DNA of 35,214 bases from an uncultured Acidobacteriia bacterium (GTDB lineage: Bacteria > Acidobacteriota > Terriglobia > Bryobacterales > Bryobacteraceae): the NCBI GenBank assembly GCA_903825445.1, contig CAIKAS010000157.1, positions 1 to 35,214 on the forward strand. The letters are read 5' to 3'. The notes beneath the pieces are model-generated. The model searched no databases and was not told where the DNA came from. It saw only the letters and a list, made by a program, of their open reading frames with translations. Shown piece by piece: positions 23,682 to 31,918 of the stretch. The translations under genes and the position numbers were made by a program. The stretch's first letter is position 1. Every line of letters begins with the position of its first letter.

Positions 23682-23820
23682 GCACCTTCATAATACGACC
23701 CGGCCCTGCACCCCGGGGAACGCCGAACTTTTTCCGCAATCGGAAATCCAATTGTCCGGCTGCTTCGTAGATGTCTGCATGAACGCCCGCAGTGCCATAT
23801 CCCTCAATTCGGCACGTAAA

Positions 23821-25323
23821 ATGCTCAGGCATGGGGTGTGGCCGCTCCTGCTGTTGGCGGCGCAGGCTTTTGGGCATCCGATGGGCAATTTCAGTATCAG
23901 CCACTATTCGGGCATCCATATCTCCCCGAATTCGGTGGAGCTGGAATACCTGATCGACATGGCGGAGATTCCCACCTTCCAGGAGATGCAGCAGAGCGGC
24001 ATGCCCGCCGATGCCACCGATCCCCGGGTAAGAACTTACCTGGAGGGGAAGGCCACCGAGTTTGCGCGAGGGTTGTCGCTAACACTTGGAAGACAGGCTG
24101 CGGAACTGCGGCCCATATCGCACACAGTCATCTTCCCGAAGGGTGCGGGTGACCTGTCCACCATGAAAATGGGATTTATTTACCGGGCCGCAATGCCGGA
24201 GAACTGCAGGACGAGCGTGTGCGACCTTGCTTATTCGGACACCAACTTCGCAGGACGCGCGGGATGGAAGGAGATTGTGCCATCAGTCGGGCAAGGCATA
24301 CACCTGGCGGGCGGAGCAACATTACCGGTGGACCGTAGTTCCCGGCTGACGGATTATCCTACCGATCTCGTGAACAGCCCGCCGCAGGATGTGTCCGCAA
24401 GGATTGCCTTCACGATCGTCAGTTCCCCGCCCTCACTGACAACGAAGGCTGCACCGCCGATTCGGCAGGCCGCACCAGTCACTGCGCCCCCGCCGACGTT
24501 GGAAATACCACATGAACTGAAGGCAAACCGACAGTCGCCACCCCGCAATGCGTTCACCGAACTAATGGCCCATAAAGACATCAGCTTCAGCTTCGCGCTG
24601 ATCGCAGCCCTCATCGCAGCCGGGTTGGGCGCACTACATGCGATGGAACCGGGTCACGGGAAGACCATTGTGGCGGCGTACCTGGTGGGATCAAAGGGCA
24701 CCGCGCGACATGCGTTTTGGCTGGGCATGATCGTCACGATTTCACACACTGCGGGAGTTTACCTGCTGGGCGCGGTCACGCTCTACGCACAGAAATACAT
24801 CATGCCGGACCGTCTCTATCCGTTTCTCAGCGTGATCTCCGGGATCCTGATTGCGGGAATGGGAATTTACATTCTGCTGAAGCGGTTCCTGGGTGACGAT
24901 ATGTCGCTCTCGCATTCGCATGGGCCGGGCGGACACAGCCATGTCGGCTTTTGGCGTTCGCAGACGGCGGCAGATCAGGCAACGAGTAAGCTTGGCAAGA
25001 AACAGCTAATGATCCTCGGCATCACCGGCGGCATGGTTCCCTGCCCTGCGGCGCTGGTGGTGCTGCTCAGCGCGGTGGCGCTGCATCGGGTCGGCTTTGG
25101 ATTATTTCTTATCGTGGCATTCAGTATGGGGTTGGCGGCGGTGCTGATCGGAATGGGGATGGCGGCAGTCTACGCGGGTCGCTTGTTGACAAAGGTCCCG
25201 GTGGAAGGCAGGCTGATCCGGCTGTGGATGCCAGCGGCCTCGGCGGCGATGATTACGTTCCTGGGATTCGCTATCGCGGTGCGCGGCCTGATGGCGGCCG
25301 GAATTGTAGAAATACGAATCTGA
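23821..25323 (+). CDS. NicO/RcnA-type nickel-cobalt transporter with an extracytoplasmic N-terminal domain
   Basis: A 500-aa protein from ATG 23821, giving a compact signal peptide (MLRHGVWPLLLLAAQAFGHP). ATG 23779 is an alternative 14 codons upstream; neither has a clear Shine-Dalgarno. HPMGNFSISHYSGI opens a ~200-residue extracytoplasmic domain. The permease half carries GALHAMEPGHGKTIVAAYLV, VTISHTAGVYLLG, a His-rich cytoplasmic loop (SLSHSHGPGGHSHVGFW) and GGMVPCPAALVVLLSAVALH, as in RcnA/NicO proteins, which move Ni or Co across the inner membrane. A second, different permease gene follows 37 nt downstream. Import versus efflux cannot be told from sequence. Confidence 0.85.
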   Translation: MLRHGVWPLLLLAAQAFGHPMGNFSISHYSGIHISPNSVELEYLIDMAEIPTFQEMQQSGMPADATDPRVRTYLEGKATEFARGLSLTLGRQAAELRPISHTVIFPKGAGDLSTMKMGFIYRAAMPENCRTSVCDLAYSDTNFAGRAGWKEIVPSVGQGIHLAGGATLPVDRSSRLTDYPTDLVNSPPQDVSARIAFTIVSSPPSLTTKAAPPIRQAAPVTAPPPTLEIPHELKANRQSPPRNAFTELMAHKDISFSFALIAALIAAGLGALHAMEPGHGKTIVAAYLVGSKGTARHAFWLGMIVTISHTAGVYLLGAVTLYAQKYIMPDRLYPFLSVISGILIAGMGIYILLKRFLGDDMSLSHSHGPGGHSHVGFWRSQTAADQATSKLGKKQLMILGITGGMVPCPAALVVLLSAVALHRVGFGLFLIVAFSMGLAAVLIGMGMAAVYAGRLLTKVPVEGRLIRLWMPAASAAMITFLGFAIAVRGLMAAGIVEIRI

Positions 25324-25360
25324 CAAACGTAGCAAGTAATAATAGAGGATTGAGACTGGC

Positions 25361-26113
25361 ATGATCTCGTTTATCGGCATTCTTATACTTGGATTCTTTC
25401 TTGGCATGCGCCATGCCACGGACCCGGATCACGTGGTCGCCGTAATGACGATTGTCACGCGGCAGCGCGGAATCGCGAAGGCCGGTGTGATTGGCGCTTT
25501 GTGGGGGATGGGACACACGCTTACGATTTTCCTTGTAGGCGCGGCGATCATTCTGTTCAAAGTGGCTATTCCGCCGAGGCTGGGACTGTCGATGGAATTT
25601 GCGGTGGGACTGATGCTGATCCTGCTGGGTGTGTTGAATCTGACTGGTGTGCTGCGATGGCTCCAGCAGCGTTTCACGCCATCACTAGTTATGCCGCAGG
25701 TGCAGGAAATTGAGTCTGATGTGGCGGCTACAACTTCCGGCGGCAACTGGCTGGAGCGTAACCTTCGCGAACTGGGACTCTACAACGCACTGCGGCCACT
25801 GGTGGTTGGTACAGTTCATGGCCTGGCCGGTTCGGCCGCCGTCGCGATTCTGGTAATGACCACAATTTCCGATCCGTGGTGGGCGATTGCCTATTTGCTG
25901 CTGTTCGGCCTGGGGACCATTGCGGGGATGGCCGTGATGACAACCGCGATGGCGTTCCCGATCGTTTATACAGGGCGCAAGATGTTCCGCTGGAATCAGG
26001 CGATGACGATGGGGTCCGGGGTGCTCAGTGTAGCGTTCGGGATGTTTATCGCTTTCCAGATCGGCGTGGGCGGAGGGTTGTTCACCGGAAGTCCGCACTG
26101 GACACCGCGATAA
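25361..26113 (+). CDS. NiCoT/NicO-like permease with the HX4DH motif
   Basis: A 250-aa polytopic protein with about six membrane helices. RHATDPDHVVAV (17-28) holds the HX4DH nickel/cobalt-transport signature, followed by LWGMGHTLTIFLVG and GTVHGLAGSAAVAILVM in later helices. It is shorter than classical NixA/HoxN proteins (~330 aa), so it is a compact relative. It is preceded by AGAGGAT and lies 37 nt after the NicO-type gene, so the two are probably co-transcribed and act on the same metal (inference). The role might be Ni supply for an enzyme encoded elsewhere or detoxification. Confidence 0.8.
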   Translation: MISFIGILILGFFLGMRHATDPDHVVAVMTIVTRQRGIAKAGVIGALWGMGHTLTIFLVGAAIILFKVAIPPRLGLSMEFAVGLMLILLGVLNLTGVLRWLQQRFTPSLVMPQVQEIESDVAATTSGGNWLERNLRELGLYNALRPLVVGTVHGLAGSAAVAILVMTTISDPWWAIAYLLLFGLGTIAGMAVMTTAMAFPIVYTGRKMFRWNQAMTMGSGVLSVAFGMFIAFQIGVGGGLFTGSPHWTPR

Positions 26114-26116
26114 CCA

Positions 26117-26538
26117 CTAGCGCTTCTGAAGAAAGTCGAAAATCTCCTTCAATAGTCGCGGACCCTGATCCGTATCGAAAGGTAACTGCGCGTGAGCGGA
26201 GCCTTCCAGAATCACCATCGACTTCGGTTGAGATGCTTTGGCGAAGTGGCTGGAGATTTCGGGGAGTCAAGGCACGCTGCCATTACGGTCGTCACGCGCG
26301 ACGATGAAGAGTTTGCGTCCGTGCAGTTGCTCGGGGTGGTCACCGCCTGAAGAGGCGAGAATAACGGGCGCCATCGGGGTTGGGTCCGCCACCTCGAAAG
26401 CGAGCGGCGAGGACCAGGAAACCGACGTTCGCCATTACCTCTGCCTGCTTCTTCCAGAGGGAAGCTCACGGGGCGCTGCGCGAACACAGGGCTTACCGGG
26501 GACGCAATCAGAATCGCAAACAGATGAAGCGGTTTCAT
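26117..26538 (-). pseudogene. Decayed secreted alpha/beta hydrolase
   Basis: The start and signal peptide are intact (MKPLHLFAILIASPVSPVFA at 26538), followed by QRPVSFPLEEAG in the same frame. The reading then continues in other frames: KQAEVMANVGFLVLAARFRG (a strand/oxyanion region), then ASSGGDHPEQLHGRKLFIVA with ARDDRNGSVP, then SMVILEGSAHAQLPFDTDQG with LLKEIFDFLQKR and a stop at 26117. The order fits an alpha/beta hydrolase ending in the His loop (SAHAQ), but the segment that should carry the G-x-S-x-G nucleophile is missing. There are at least two frameshifts, a stop (GSVP*) and internal deletion. Its ATG overlaps the amidohydrolase stop (ATGA-like), so it was once the second gene of that operon. 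Confidence 0.75.
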
Positions 26539-27323
26539 ATACTTTTGCAGCGCGCCGCGAGAAGGCCCGTAGCCTCACTCAGATCCAGATCCGCCACAAG
26601 CAGACCTGACTGTCCATAGGGCTGGAAGGACAGCAGAGTGCCGTCTGGCCGGACGAAGGCCGATGTGGTCGGCGATCCAGCGCTCGCGTAATTCACCGTA
26701 GCGAAGAAACAAGTATTCTCCGCCGCGCGGCAAAGGGCTGCTTTCTCGTGGAAGGAGTTCCGCGGGTCCGCGAACGTCGCCGGCTGGTAACTGCCGGATT
26801 CGGCCTGATGAAAATGGGGATGAAATACAACCTGCGCGCCTTGTTTAGCAGTCCATCGGACAGTCTCCGGATAGCGCCAGCCTTCATGGCAGATAGCGAT
26901 CCCGAAAGTAAGGCTTCCGGTTGTGAATATTCGTCTGGACATGCCCGGTGTGTAGGTGCCTTCTTCAGAGGGATCGAGCTGGACTTTGTCCTGGAAACCA
27001 AGCGAGGAGCCATCACGATCAATCACCAGCGCGGCGATGCGAAGTCGCTCTTCGACGATGCGTTCGGTACCAAGAATCACGGCAACGCCAACCGCGCCAG
27101 CCGTACGCGCAACAGCGGACCATGCGCGGGCGAGAAACTCAGCGTCGGGAGGAGGCGGCATTTTCCCCATGCCCCGATAGCCTGGAACAAAGCACTCTGG
27201 GAAGCAGATGAGTCCGGCATTTTGGCTTGCGGCCTGAAGGATGGCGCTTTCGGCGGACGAGATCGACTCTTCCGGACTGGACGGAAACGACAGGTTGGCC
27301 AGAGCGATTCGAAATGTGCCCAT
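26535..27323 (-). CDS. Carbon-nitrogen hydrolase (nitrilase superfamily)
   Basis: A 262-aa protein with all three catalytic residues: Glu43 in CFPECFVPGYRG, Lys113 in FQDKVQLDPSEEG and Cys145 in GIAICHEGWRYPE. The family hydrolyses amides or nitriles through a Glu-Lys-Cys triad; the substrate cannot be told, although the CHEGWRYPE loop is typical of small amidohydrolases rather than glutamine-dependent NAD synthetases. It starts at ATG 27323 and overlaps the following hydrolase pseudogene by 4 nt. Confidence 0.9.
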   Translation of the reverse strand: MGTFRIALANLSFPSSPEESISSAESAILQAASQNAGLICFPECFVPGYRGMGKMPPPPDAEFLARAWSAVARTAGAVGVAVILGTERIVEERLRIAALVIDRDGSSLGFQDKVQLDPSEEGTYTPGMSRRIFTTGSLTFGIAICHEGWRYPETVRWTAKQGAQVVFHPHFHQAESGSYQPATFADPRNSFHEKAALCRAAENTCFFATVNYASAGSPTTSAFVRPDGTLLSFQPYGQSGLLVADLDLSEATGLLAARCKSI

Positions 27324-27456
27324 CCGCGTCTATTTTATGATGGCTGGATCGGAAGCAGGCGAATGCGAGGATTTGGCCGAAGCGCGGGGCTTTGCGGAAG
27401 AGTTGTGAGTTGAAAAGCCGCAACTCGAAACTGACCCGGGAACTCCGTGAACGCCT

Positions 27457-27939
27457 TCACCGCGCCAGTTTCGGGACGACCATCCAGCGTAGCGTGCCCC
27501 GAGGTGTGGGGCCCAGACTGGCGACATCGATCCTGAGCAGGGCGGATTTCTTCATATCCACGATCAGGCCTGGCGCATTGAGCAGATACGCGGCCAGATA
27601 CGACATCAGAGGTTGATGTCCGGCAAGAACTACAGCGGATTCTGCGCGCAGATCGCGGATATCGCCCCAGACGGCCTCAGGCGTGCCATGCGGCACGAGC
27701 GAGGGCAGCCGGAGGATATCGGCTTTCCAGCCGAACTCCTTCGCGGCGATTTCGGCCGTCTGCATCGCGCGAAGGTAAGGGCTGGACGCGATGAGCGACG
27801 GCGATACACCGGCATCGCGCGCCATGCGCACAACGGCCGCAGTGCGATCACGGCCCTCCGGCGTGAGTGCGCGGGAAGAATCGGAATGCCCGGGAGGTGC
27901 GTCTTCGGCTATGCCGTGTCTGAAGAGATAAAGTTCCAT
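27457..27939 (-). CDS. sixA: Phosphohistidine phosphatase SixA
   Basis: A 160-aa histidine-phosphatase (RHG) protein: LFRHGIAED (5-13) with the nucleophile His8, SSPYLRAMQTAEIAAKEF as the second Arg/phosphate helix, and VVLAGHQPLMSYLAAYLL with the second His. The small size fits SixA, which removes phosphate from His residues of phosphotransfer proteins. It is divergent from the Ppx/GppA gene, whose start lies only 40 bp away. Other short RHG phosphatases are possible. Confidence 0.88.
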   Translation of the reverse strand: MELYLFRHGIAEDAPPGHSDSSRALTPEGRDRTAAVVRMARDAGVSPSLIASSPYLRAMQTAEIAAKEFGWKADILRLPSLVPHGTPEAVWGDIRDLRAESAVVLAGHQPLMSYLAAYLLNAPGLIVDMKKSALLRIDVASLGPTPRGTLRWMVVPKLAR

Positions 27940-27979
27940 GCGCGGGCTGTTACTGACCCAGTCGTATGATAACCATGTT

Positions 27980-29515
27980 ATGGCTCGCTACGCTGCAGTG
28001 GATATCGGAAGCAATTCAGTGCGCATGGAGGTAGCCGAAGTCATAGGCGGAAGTGCGCCGCGGGTGCTGGCTTCGGACCGGCAGGTAACGCGTTTGGGAG
28101 CGAGCGTTTTCAGGGAGGGTCGGGTAAGCGCAGAAGCGCTCGATCTGCTGTGCGGCGTGCTGGCCGGCATGGCCGTAACATGGAAACGCTTTGACGTTCT
28201 CAGCATTCGAGCGGTGGCGACAGCGGCAGTGCGCGATGCGCGAAATCAGACGGAGTTTCTGGCGCGCACGTCGGCGGCGCTGGGCGCCGATATCGAAATC
28301 ATCTCCGGGCAGGAAGAGGCGCGACTGATTCACCTTGGAGTGCAGAGCCGGTGGCCGCACCCGAAGGAACGTTTTTTGATTATCGACATCGGAGGCGGCA
28401 GCGCGGAGATTATTCTGAGCGAGACCGATCACGTCTGCGCGGCGTTTTCCAAACCACTGGGCGCGCTTCGCCTGCAGGAACTTTTCCTGCGAAACGATCC
28501 TCCGAGCGCGGCTGAGCTGCTGCGGATGGAGGAGTATATCGAAGAGCGAATCGGACCGGCGGTGCGGGATATTGGCAGAAAGAGAATCGACCGGGTGGTG
28601 GCGACTTCGTCGACGGCTGCAGCGGTGGTGAGTGCGATCAGCCGTATTCCGCGCGCGAGAAGAGACGAGGCGGACAAACGCCGGGCCTCGGCGGCACAAA
28701 CACGACGGCTCTACAAGGAACTTTGCGAGCTGGAACTGAAGCGGCGCCAGAAGCTGGTGGGGATAGGACCGAGGCGTGCGGAGATTATTATTCCGGGCGC
28801 AGCTGTGCTGGTCCACGTTCTGGATGCGTTTCGCATGCCGGCTCTCTACTACTCCGCTGCGGGCGTGCGGGACGGGATTATCGCGGACCTGGCGGCACGG
28901 GGCGCCGGGCGCGAGTTGAGCAGACTCACACCTGAACAGCGCACGATGGTGGAAGCAATGGCAGAGCGATATGGCGTCGCGCTGCGGCATGCGCAGAAGG
29001 TGGCGAGGCTGGCGAACGATTTATTTCACGACCTGCAGAGCGTGCATCAGATGACTCCACCGCTCGGAAGGTTGCTTGAGGCGAGCGCGTACCTGCACGA
29101 TGTGGGGCATTTTGTGAGCGATACGCGACATCACAAGCATTCGTTTTATCTGGTGGCGAATTCGGATATGCCGGGATTCAATCTCACGGAACGAGGAATC
29201 ATCGCCAACCTGTGCCGGTATCACCGGAAGAACATGCCGACTCCCGAACATGAGAATCTGCAAACGCTGACTCCGGAGGACCGGCGCGCGGTGGGGATTC
29301 TTACGCCGATACTACGTTTGGCCGACAGCCTGGACCGGAGTAACGGGCAGAAGGTACGGTCGGTGGAATCGGTGGTGCATGAGAAGGAGATTGTAGTGAA
29401 TCTGCATGCGCCGGGCTCTGCGGGACTGGAACTGGAGATGTGGGCGGCGGGTCGGCTGGATGCGCTTTTCCGGCAGATGTACGGCAGAAAGCTCACGATT
29501 CAGCGAGTGAATTGA
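27980..29515 (+). CDS. Ppx/GppA exopolyphosphatase family protein with an HD domain
   Basis: A 511-aa protein from ATG 27980 (MARYAAVDIGSNSVRMEVAE); an upstream in-frame ATG (27938) overlaps sixA and adds no domain. The ASKHA phosphatase fold shows DIGSNS, SIRAVATAAVRDARN, ISGQEEARLIHLGV, IIDIGGGSAEI and YYSAAGVRDGII. The C-terminal third is HD-like (ASAYLHDVGHFVSDTRHHKH, IANLCRYHRK, ILRLADSLDRS). It hydrolyses polyphosphate and/or (p)ppGpp. The HD extension is common in exopolyphosphatases of this two-domain type. Confidence 0.93.
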   Translation: MARYAAVDIGSNSVRMEVAEVIGGSAPRVLASDRQVTRLGASVFREGRVSAEALDLLCGVLAGMAVTWKRFDVLSIRAVATAAVRDARNQTEFLARTSAALGADIEIISGQEEARLIHLGVQSRWPHPKERFLIIDIGGGSAEIILSETDHVCAAFSKPLGALRLQELFLRNDPPSAAELLRMEEYIEERIGPAVRDIGRKRIDRVVATSSTAAAVVSAISRIPRARRDEADKRRASAAQTRRLYKELCELELKRRQKLVGIGPRRAEIIIPGAAVLVHVLDAFRMPALYYSAAGVRDGIIADLAARGAGRELSRLTPEQRTMVEAMAERYGVALRHAQKVARLANDLFHDLQSVHQMTPPLGRLLEASAYLHDVGHFVSDTRHHKHSFYLVANSDMPGFNLTERGIIANLCRYHRKNMPTPEHENLQTLTPEDRRAVGILTPILRLADSLDRSNGQKVRSVESVVHEKEIVVNLHAPGSAGLELEMWAAGRLDALFRQMYGRKLTIQRVN

Positions 29516-29601
29516 GCGTTATTGCGCCACACCCGGCAGGACGAATACGATGGCGGCGAGCGTAGGGTGGGAGCCAAGGCCCGTGCTGTTTCCGCACAGA
29601 T

Positions 29602-31878
29602 TCACTCCATCCCTGGGACAGTTTCCGCCGGAGATTTTCGCCGATAGACAAGCCAAATGGCAAGGACCCCGAGGCTGGTTAGCCCGCTGATTCCGGCCCC
29701 GGCATAGAACGTAAACGGAACGTATGCGAGTTCGACGTGACTCTTGCCCGCGGGGACCAGGATGCCGCGAAACGCGCCATCAACGCGACGAATTTCCGCA
29801 GACTTCCCATTGACGGTGGCGCGCCAGCCGGGGTACCAGATCTCGCTGAGCACGAGCAGGCCGGTGGCGCCGGCGTTCACGTCGAGCGACAAATCGTCGG
29901 CGTTATACGAAGTGAATCGAACGGTGTCGGCCGTGGTGGAGGTATAGAGTGCACTGGGCAGGGGCGCTTCGACAATCGTTACATTGTGAAGATCAACACC
30001 TGGCGTATCCAGGCGCCGGAAGGCCGCATCGTGCGAGGGTTCCAGAATTGTACGGTGGGTCATCCAGGCGCGGGGATACGCGGTCTTATCTTCGTAAACT
30101 TTCCAGAGCGAATCCTGATAGATGGCACCGGGTTCGGGAGTGGATACGGGCTTGATGCGGTAGCGGACGTTCAGCAGATCCTCATGCGGGCTCATGCGCG
30201 AGTAGTCGGTGAGGGCAGTGGCTGCGCCGCCAAACATGCTTGGGGTTTCGTAGAAATCGCCAATGTTCGGCTCCGAAGGGATGGACACGCGCGCCCGGTG
30301 GAGACCCGGTTGCATTTTGACAAACTCCGCCGCATTGCGCAGTGTAACCATCTGTACATATTCGTCGCCGGACTTGACCAGTTCGTTTTTGTTGGCGGAG
30401 AGCCAATTGAAACAGCCGAGATCGAAGATCACAAACGCGGCGAGCAGCACGCGAGCCGAGGATGGAAGAGGCCGCAAGGTGAGGCGAAAGATCCAAGCGC
30501 ATGAGCCGAGGATCAGGACGAGCGAAAGGTTGGTCCAGATGCCAACGGTGACCTGAGTGAAAACACCGGGCAAAATCAAAGCGGCAGCGCAAAGGATGGC
30601 ACTCCATTTCAGGAATGGACGGACGGGAGCCCATGACTGGATTTGGCCAGCGCCTTCCAATAAGCTATCGAGACCAAATGCAGAGAGCACGGCAAAAGCG
30701 AATGAAATGAGGTAGACGAAGCGAGCGGCTCCGCGAGCCATCCAGAGAAAAGGGACGACGGCATACAACACTCCGAACAGCACTGAGAATTCCCCCAGAG
30801 AGTAAGCGAAAGTAATCAGGGCAAGGACGACAAGGAAGCGTACCCAAAGGTTGCCCCAACATTTCCAAATTCCGATAACCGCAAGAAACAAGGGAAGCGC
30901 GCCGATGTAGTGAGGCCAGGGTTCTTCTCCGCCCATGACTTCGCCCACCGGGAAGATGCTGGAAATGATGCTTTGCGGCCACATACCGTGGACGAGGCGG
31001 TCATAAGGAATTTTTTGGTCCGTCGGAAGCCAGCCTCCGCTGATGGAGCGGATGCTGAGATGACCATATTCAAACGACGGCAGTAGCTGGACCGCCCCGA
31101 TTCCAAGCCCGGCGAGAACAATGACGCACAGAATTGAGAACTCGCGGGGCCAGTAAGCCGTGAGACGCGAAGGTAAGCCGCCGGTCAGCGCTGCGCCAGA
31201 CGACTTACGATGAACGGCCGCGTAATACGCGACAGCGGCGGCGAGGAAGATGCCCTGGATCATCGCGAACTGCACGCCACCGGTGAGAACCGACATCCCC
31301 ATGCAGAGACCGCCAATAGAGGCCTGCGCGAGGGCGCGTCCCCGCTGTTCCGACCGTAATGCCCGCAGCAGAAAAAGAAAGATGGCGGGGAGCCAGACGC
31401 AACTCTCCATGTATTGCGGCCAGGGAAGACGGCCCAGCACGCCGCCCATAGAAAAGGCGCAGGCGCCGATGAACGAAGCGAAACGACTGCGTTGAAATTC
31501 CCTGAGCAGCGCGAACATGAAACACGCGGCGAGAAAGCGAGTAAACGCGAGGTACTCGTGATAGAAGTGAGGGGAAATGAGGTCGTTCCGGTTCAACGGA
31601 ACTAACGCGAACAGAAGGCGGACCGGGTAATAACCGGCCATTTCTTCAGTGAACGGACGTCCGCCGAAGACGTAGGGATCCCAAAGCGGCATGTGGCCGC
31701 TCCAGACGGATCTGACCCAAAAATGGAGCCACGCGTAGGTCTGGTTGACGCCTTCAAAGCCCACGATACTGGTGAACTGATCTGTCAGCACCGTCTTCCA
31801 GTGAAAGACAATCATCGTGAGGGCAAGCAGGGCGATATATTTCGCGGTAGCTCGGGACATTGGAGGCTTGGCTGACAT
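29602..31878 (-). CDS. YfhO-like polytopic membrane protein
   Basis: A 758-aa protein with roughly a dozen membrane helices in the first 480 residues and a soluble C-terminal region. WDPYVFGGRPFTEEMAGYYP near the start and the late PRAWMTHRTIL plus ENPxxP-type beta region (LVLSEIWYPGWRATVNGKSA, about 660-680) are typical of YfhO-type proteins. These are thought to decorate teichoic or other surface glycans with sugars from lipid carriers. It lies 40 nt after a GT39-like gene and probably belongs to the same minus-strand operon. ATG 31878 (MSAKPPMSRA) has no clear Shine-Dalgarno; Met 7 is an alternative. Confidence 0.85.
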   Translation of the reverse strand: MSAKPPMSRATAKYIALLALTMIVFHWKTVLTDQFTSIVGFEGVNQTYAWLHFWVRSVWSGHMPLWDPYVFGGRPFTEEMAGYYPVRLLFALVPLNRNDLISPHFYHEYLAFTRFLAACFMFALLREFQRSRFASFIGACAFSMGGVLGRLPWPQYMESCVWLPAIFLFLLRALRSEQRGRALAQASIGGLCMGMSVLTGGVQFAMIQGIFLAAAVAYYAAVHRKSSGAALTGGLPSRLTAYWPREFSILCVIVLAGLGIGAVQLLPSFEYGHLSIRSISGGWLPTDQKIPYDRLVHGMWPQSIISSIFPVGEVMGGEEPWPHYIGALPLFLAVIGIWKCWGNLWVRFLVVLALITFAYSLGEFSVLFGVLYAVVPFLWMARGAARFVYLISFAFAVLSAFGLDSLLEGAGQIQSWAPVRPFLKWSAILCAAALILPGVFTQVTVGIWTNLSLVLILGSCAWIFRLTLRPLPSSARVLLAAFVIFDLGCFNWLSANKNELVKSGDEYVQMVTLRNAAEFVKMQPGLHRARVSIPSEPNIGDFYETPSMFGGAATALTDYSRMSPHEDLLNVRYRIKPVSTPEPGAIYQDSLWKVYEDKTAYPRAWMTHRTILEPSHDAAFRRLDTPGVDLHNVTIVEAPLPSALYTSTTADTVRFTSYNADDLSLDVNAGATGLLVLSEIWYPGWRATVNGKSAEIRRVDGAFRGILVPAGKSHVELAYVPFTFYAGAGISGLTSLGVLAIWLVYRRKSPAETVPGME

Positions 31879-31918
31879 GGAGGGCGCTGGAAGTAATTAT
31901 GACTTATGTCCGCCGGAT

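Noticed and set aside
27407..27426. GAGTTG/CAACTC inverted repeat between sixA and the amidohydrolase gene
   Set aside because: Only 6-bp arms with an 8-nt loop and no T-run; too weak to call a terminator.
28016..28990. 324-aa minus-strand ORF inside the Ppx/GppA gene
   Set aside because: Arg/His/Cys-rich antisense shadow; the plus strand has all family motifs.
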